Origin: Paragyromitra xinjiangensis
Taxonomy: Eukaryota > Ascomycota > Pezizomycetes > Pezizales > Discinaceae
Reading direction: 5' to 3'
NCBI GenBank assembly: GCA_038503065.1
Contig: JBCAMK010000003.1
Location: 1,054,001-1,118,000, forward strand
DNA: 64,000 nt
A model generated the notes under the pieces. The model was not told the DNA's origin, ran no database searches, and was given only the letters and a program-made list of their open reading frames with translations. Below are positions 58,677-64,000 of this stretch, piece by piece (within the stretch, counting starts at the first letter, position 1; each line of letters opens with the position of its first letter). The translations under genes were made by a program, and so were the position numbers.

Positions 58677-60871
58677 GCCTGTGTGCAGTGAGAGGGGGGA
58701 GGTTACTGCACTCAGTCGACTGCTGGCGGTTGATCTTGTGCTCATATACTGGGGATGGACGCAATATACAGTATTTAAAAGGATCAGATCAGACGGGGAT
58801 GTTTTAAGAGTCAATGGAATCAGGTCAGCTGAAGCCGCTATTAGCTTCAGAATAGGAAATGAACAGATTGGTGAGTAGATTGGTGGATGAATAGGCACTG
58901 GGGATTTGGGGCACAGAAGGCTACTTATTCATTAAAGAAGCAGAGACAATGATGTCGTGCGTTTCTCCTCTCCCCTATTCCCCTTCCCCTCCCCTCTCGA
59001 CCCTGGATGGATGGACAGTGGGGCTCCAAGAGTCTAACCTCCATGATCTTCGGTGTCGTTGTGTCGAAATGACGTGAGAGGCTGAGAGAAAAGGAGAAGA
59101 GGGTTAGAGTACCTGCAGCCTGCAGCCTACACCAATCATCACGGCAGAACCACCTGGGAACAGATTACTGATGCCCATTGCTGGTCTTGAATCTTGATGC
59201 TGTTGCTCCTGAGATCAACGATCTGATAAGCGGGTTGCCAAGCAAGACTTACACTCACTGCTGAATACCTTATCTGTAACGAACATTTCTAAAGAAACCT
59301 CCCATCTCTTCCACTTGTCCATGTATCCTCTCGCCCGTTTGTATCTCTCCTCGCTTATCTATATGGCCACGCCATACACTTTAATCAAACGGGACCACGA
59401 AACAGGCCCAGTGGTTCCTCGTGCCAGTAGTTGATGAATGTACCCTTCCCGAAGCTCTTACGGCCCTAGACCCGCTTATACAACAAACACCTCTGCACAC
59501 AGTACTGTGGGTGACGCTACCTTAACCCTCTGTTACAGCTATACTATCCACTAACATTCGGTATAACACACTGGCGGACCTCGTATCCTACGAGTAAACA
59601 CTCGCACCGTACTCTGTTCTGCGAAGATTGTCGAAGATTACGAGCACCAAGAGAGGAGACGAGTGACAGAGCGTGTCGAAAATTAAGTTAACCAGGAAGA
59701 CATATTGAGGTCAACCCTATTCGAGTACCGAGTTAGGAGATTCTAGTGGATGGTAATGGTTTTTATAAGCTTAACGTGGTAGCCTTAAACCTAGACTCGT
59801 CCCCATCCTCACTCACATACCAAAGATTGCCGGAATAACATAAAACTACTTCGCCGTTTAGCTGAATGACTTGGCCCTTTACACTAAATGACCGGAGCGG
59901 GTTCTTAGACTCCATTACCATCGCAAACTGAACCACGAGTAGCTAGATAGATAGATAGATAGATATATAAATCAATACGACCACAAGTAGCTGCAAGTAG
60001 TGATAAACCGCAAAGATATTTAATACTCCAGTCATTTAATATCAAATCACCCGGTCAGTTAAAGTAAACTAAGTTGTTTAGCAGTTGGCAGAAAATCTGG
60101 GGCATGTTATCTAATTCGGAATGAGAAAACTTTTCCCATACCATGTCTAACCTACTCTCATTCAAAGAAAGTCTGGTGTCTTTCCTAAAGTTGGTAGGGG
60201 TCGTTTTTCCCACTGCACGCTGCAACCCCGAAACGGACTGAAAACAGGCCCGATACGAAAGCTTCGGGGACCCAGATAGTTGATACCACTGTAGAGCTAC
60301 AACTTGGGTTTTTGCACATCCCCATCTGGTCACGCGTTTGCTTCGAGGAGCATAGCGGTATCAATCTATAAACAGCCATTCCGCAGGCTGATATACAGAC
60401 AGGCAATGGTAGCCCTAGAGGACTTGAGATCCAGCATCTCGTCCTAGGCTTGGAGTATTCTTATTCAGGATAGGAATAAATCAGAGAAATCGCAGGAACC
60501 CTAGCCCTGATGCATACTCGTAATTCAAGAGCCAAGAGAGAGCAGTGTGCCACAAAGCATCACAGTGTAACTTTATGGCTGTTATACTATGTATAGGTCG
60601 CCAACTGCTACCTAGCTGGTGCTGCTGTTGGTTGCTGCATGCATAAAGTGCATGGCATGAATGAGGCTTTGGGGGAAAGGACACGAGGCTCTGTAAAATA
60701 CATGTAGAGGGTAGCCTCATCCATCCATCTTACTTCACTCTTCACCCACTTCATCCTCACTCCTTCTCATCTACTATCCCCCTCTCACTCCCATCTTTAT
60801 CCCTCTGCCCTCATTACTAGGATCATCATCTCCATCCCCCCCCCCCATCTGTCCCTTCCGTTCCAATAGCC
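58677..60871. promoter_or_regulatory. Divergent intergenic region SAC / UBX, 2.2 kb
   Basis: This is upstream sequence of two divergent genes. It contains a (GATA)n microsatellite at 59943-59966, a TACATGTA at 60699, and a CT-rich leader (60730-60871) directly before the UBX start. No gene is supported between about 58.9 and 60.7 kb. Confidence 0.5.
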
Positions 60872-62450
60872 ATGTCTGGCTCTCCCAGCCCTGTCGATAT
60901 AGCCCAGCTATCAGACTCCCAACGATCAGCTCTCGAGCAATTCACTGCTGTGACGGACCAAAGCCCCATCGAAGCTATCCCTATACTACAGCGCTCACAG
61001 TGGAACGTCCAGGTATCTCTAACCCCATCCTATTCTTATATCTGATCGTCCTGCTGATACCCCTCCCAAGATTGCAATCGCCAAATTCTTCGATGGCGAA
61101 ACAACTGACCCAGTAGCCGAAGCCCTCGCTGCTCAGGCAGCTGCCGCCCGTCCCTCCTCCACGCCTCTTGCCACACCCCCCAACGCACTCGCCCGATCTG
61201 GTGTTCGCACTCCCGGCACCATCACCCCCGCTCCCCGTATCGTCCCAACGCCCACTTCCGTCTCTAGCCGACCACCCCTCCTAATTGCCCTTCTCATCTT
61301 CCCATTCTCTATTCTGTGGCGAGTCGGCAATGGCTTCTTTTCACTCTTCTATACTCTATTCCCCTTCCTAGCACGTTTCCGCCCTACCTCTGCCTCCTCA
61401 CGCAGCGCTCGTGCACGTCGCTCCCAAACTCCTCGAGATACAGCGGCCCGCTTCATCAGGCTCTTTGAGGAAGAATACGGTGCCAATACTGGTCTCGATT
61501 TCTTTGAAGGTGGTTATGCGCAGGCCCTCGAGCTTGCTAAAAAGGAGCTCCGTTTCCTCCTCGTAGTTCTCCAGAGTGACGAACACGATGACACGACCTC
61601 CTTCAACCGCGAGACACTGACCCATCCTGATGTTGTAAAATTCCTAAAGGACCAGAATATCATCCTTTGGGCAGGATCTGTTCAAGACTCAGAAGCGTAC
61701 CAGGTATCTACTGCGCTCCAGTGTACAAAATTTCCCTTCGCAGCCCTCATCGCCCTCACCCCGACTTCCCCGAGCGCCACTACCCAAGCCATGTCCGTTG
61801 TCTCCCGTACCACCGGTCCTACCCCACCCGCAGTACTCATTACGAAGCTCACCACCGCAATCACGGCCCATTCCGAATCCCTGTCACGCCTGCGTGCCCA
61901 ACGCGCAGTCCACGAAGCCGACCGAGCGATCCGCGAGCAACAGAATTCGGCCTATGAGATCTCACTCGCACGTGACCGCGAGCGCGCCCGACAACGTAAG
62001 GAGGAAGCCGAGAGAGCCGCTAAAGAGGCTGCCGCCGCCAAAGAAGCTGCGGAAGCCGCAGAGCTTCTGGAAAACAACAAGGCAGCATGGAAGCGGTGGA
62101 AAGCGTCGACGCTACCAGCAGAACCCGGGCACGGCCCAGATACGGCAAGAGTTAGTATTAGGACTGGAGACGGAGAAAGGGTAGTGCGACGGTTTGCGGG
62201 TGGCGCTAAGATGGAGGAGGTGTATGCATTTGTGGAATGTCGCGATGTGGAGCGAGATGAGAAAGGACGAGTTGTGGGAGAGGTGCGGAGGCCGGAAGGG
62301 TACGAGCATGTGTGGAGTTTCAAGCTGGTGAGCCCGATGCCGAGAAGGGTGTTCGAGCCAGAGGCGGAGGAGACAGTGAAAGCGTGCTTATGGCCGAGTG
62401 CGAACCTGGTAGTGGAGAAAGTGGGGGATGACGATGACGATGAGGAATAG
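60872..62450 (+). CDS. UBA-UAS-UBX ER membrane protein (Ubx2/Ucp10/FAF2-like)
   Basis: Exons 60872-61012 and 61071-62450 encode 506 aa. Residues ~10-55 form a UBA-like domain split by the intron (LEQFTAVTDQSP, then WNVQIAIAKFFDGE). A hydrophobic hairpin follows at ~112-135 (LLIALLIFPFSILW, then SLFYTLFPFLA). The UAS thioredoxin-like domain covers ~170-310 (LELAKKELRFLLVVLQSDEH, ILWAGSVQDSEAYQVS, CTKFPFAALIALT). A charged coiled coil runs ~320-390, and a UBX domain fills the C-terminus (ARVSIRTGDGERVVRRF, SPMPRRVF). The acidic tail is DDDDDEE. Such proteins recruit Cdc48/p97 to the ER membrane for ERAD and lipid-droplet control. A GTATCT inside the UAS region is not used as a donor, since the frame continues through it with conserved residues. 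Confidence 0.92.
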
Positions 62451-64000
62451 TTGTGAGGGGTGGAGGTTGTAATTGTAAAGACTATTGCTCTACTAAAGAT
62501 ATGAGTTCAAAGTCAAGCGGAAAAGAAGAAGTGGTTATAGGTTTGGTGTATTTTCCCACTACTAGGGGTTTCCTTAATTTCTTTTATTTGAAAGAGGGTT
62601 GGTTTAGTTATCTACTTGTTTTAGATGGGATTTTTGGGGACTTTTTGTTTTTTCTTGGAGTAATGAATATGAGCAGAGCTGGTCTATATTTCAAACCCGG
62701 GAGTAGGTGATCTGTGTGCATAATGTGCTAAGGGCTTGGAGTAGGTGGTCTGTTGGGGAGAAGATCTTGAGCTTACGTCCACACGTAGGTCGTAGGTCAC
62801 GCGTATCAATAGCATCTAGAGAAAATTTACTCTCGTTCTTAAGTATCTAGAGTGAATAAATATCATGAATGGATAAGATACAAACTAATCCCGACATTCT
62901 AACTAGTACGAGTGGCAATCTATGAATGTGGTGCAACAAGACCAAAGCAGAAGGGATCACATCGAACCACTCTATGCCCTACCCGAAAACAATAACTTTT
63001 GCTGAGTGGTTTTAAACAAGGCTTTGTGAGGGCAGTCTCCGATCCGAAACTTCACTCCTCTATTAACTACTAAAATATCAACTACTGGATTCGAAAGAAT
63101 CAGTTGTTACGGTTGTTGAAATCACCGTAAGAGCACGACAAGACATATGATGTCACTCTTCCATAGTTACATGTATTGAGTACGACTAATTACCGAGACT
63201 GTGATAGTGCTTCACATCCCTCTTTTACCTTTCTCCCCCTTGAGATTTTATTCCTAACACCCGTCGAGGCAATTAATTGGGTCAATATATGCCTCGTCGA
63301 TCCTGCTTTCGAAAATAGCAAGCCACTCTAGTCAGAAAGATACCCAAACATAAGACGGGGCCATGTTAGATTTGGTTCTTCAAAACCCTTCTATATCATC
63401 CGGCGGAGTGCTGGAATGTGGCTGTTAGCATGGAAGACCCACAGGGGCAGAAGATCAGGTCTCGTGGGAGATATCAGGAACCACTGGTCACGTGTAGATT
63501 CCACGAGTGATGCTGGGTGATTTGTGTCTTGGCATAAAGAAAGTTTCAGGCCCAAAATTAGAATTGCACAAACAGCAAACAACACCTATTGAAGGTATAT
63601 TTAACAGCTGGGATTACAATAAGACCTGAACACCTTCTTTTTAGGGTCCAACAGAACGCACGTGGGCCTGTCGCGTAAGACATTCACTATAGCTGAGTCG
63701 AATCAGGGTAAGCTTGCAGGCAGAATCTGCCCCCTCACCGTCCCGTCACCACCTCGCTCCTTTTCCTCGTCAGTCCGCCACAAGAAACTTCTATCAGACG
63801 AGCGGAAACTCTTTCTTCACCCCGCACTGATCAAACTCACTATAGACGACGCGCTCGATAGCTGTCCTTTTTCTTCTCCCCTTAAACCCTTTATTCGTTC
63901 TTGTCGCCACTGTCGCCCTCCCTCCCCACTCACGCGTCATCTAAACCTCACCACCTCTTTTGTCCCTCGCTCGCCATATCAACCCATCTCTTTCTGTAAC
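62451..64000. other. Non-coding right end of window
   Basis: This is the 3' flank of the UBX gene (T-rich to ~62710), then sequence without a supported gene. One TACATGTA lies at 63168. The last ~250 bp is pyrimidine-rich (CCTC/CTTT) like the fungal leaders seen elsewhere here, so a plus-strand gene may begin just beyond the window. Confidence 0.5.

Noticed and set aside
61700..61720. Possible GTATCT..CAG mini-intron in the UBX gene
   Set aside because: It would be about 18 nt, and the unspliced frame encodes conserved UAS residues.

Overview
This window is nuclear DNA of a filamentous ascomycete fungus. Genes carry many short introns (mostly 40-110 nt) with GT..AG ends and CTAAC-like branch sites. 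The recognisable genes are fungal or eukaryotic housekeeping genes (uS7, RBM39/Rsd1, NRDE2, DML1/Misato, a NIPA-type transporter, a SAC phosphatase, an ER UBX protein). An F-box/ankyrin protein and a GPI-type repeat protein also fit filamentous fungi. A Pezizomycete is possible from the loose spacing (about 14 genes in 64 kb), but that is a weak inference.

Layout. 1-18.6 kb: the 5' end of RPS5 (minus) diverges from an RBM39/Rsd1-like splicing factor (plus). Next come an orphan two-exon gene (5.3-6.6 kb) and an NAD-epimerase-like SDR (8.4-9.6 kb). A U1 snRNA gene with its own TATA box follows at 10.0-10.2 kb, then a KH-domain protein and NRDE2, both on minus. 18.6-32.4 kb: an empty 2.8 kb stretch, a lineage-specific minus gene, a very large repeat-built cell-wall adhesin (22.9-27.7 kb, minus), and DML1 (29.7-32.4 kb, minus, 8 exons). 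33.4-37.8 kb: an F-box/ankyrin gene (plus) and a seven-exon NIPA-like transporter (minus). 37.8-47.4 kb is a gene desert. It holds a 197-bp mariner/pogo-like MITE and decayed traces of 2EXR-like and F-box-like genes. 47.5-62.5 kb: a VHS/GAT-type trafficking protein (plus), a disordered minus-strand protein, a repeat-rich and pseudogene-rich stretch (52.5-54.6 kb), a SAC/hSac2 phosphoinositide phosphatase (minus), and a UBA-UAS-UBX ER protein (plus).

Themes. The first 18.6 kb concentrates RNA-processing functions: Rsd1, U1 snRNA, a KH protein and NRDE2. The last third holds membrane-traffic and ER-quality-control genes. Exon boundaries were derived by hand from reading frame, splice-site consensus and family expectation; transcript data would settle them. 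I found no prokaryote-type system, CRISPR array or intact autonomous transposon. The strongest unlisted items are the U1 snRNA gene, the short MITE, the in-frame-open introns of DML1, the 26-nt NIPA exon, the internal 57-bp duplication in the SAC gene, the three-tier adhesin repeats, and an over-represented TACATGTA palindrome.
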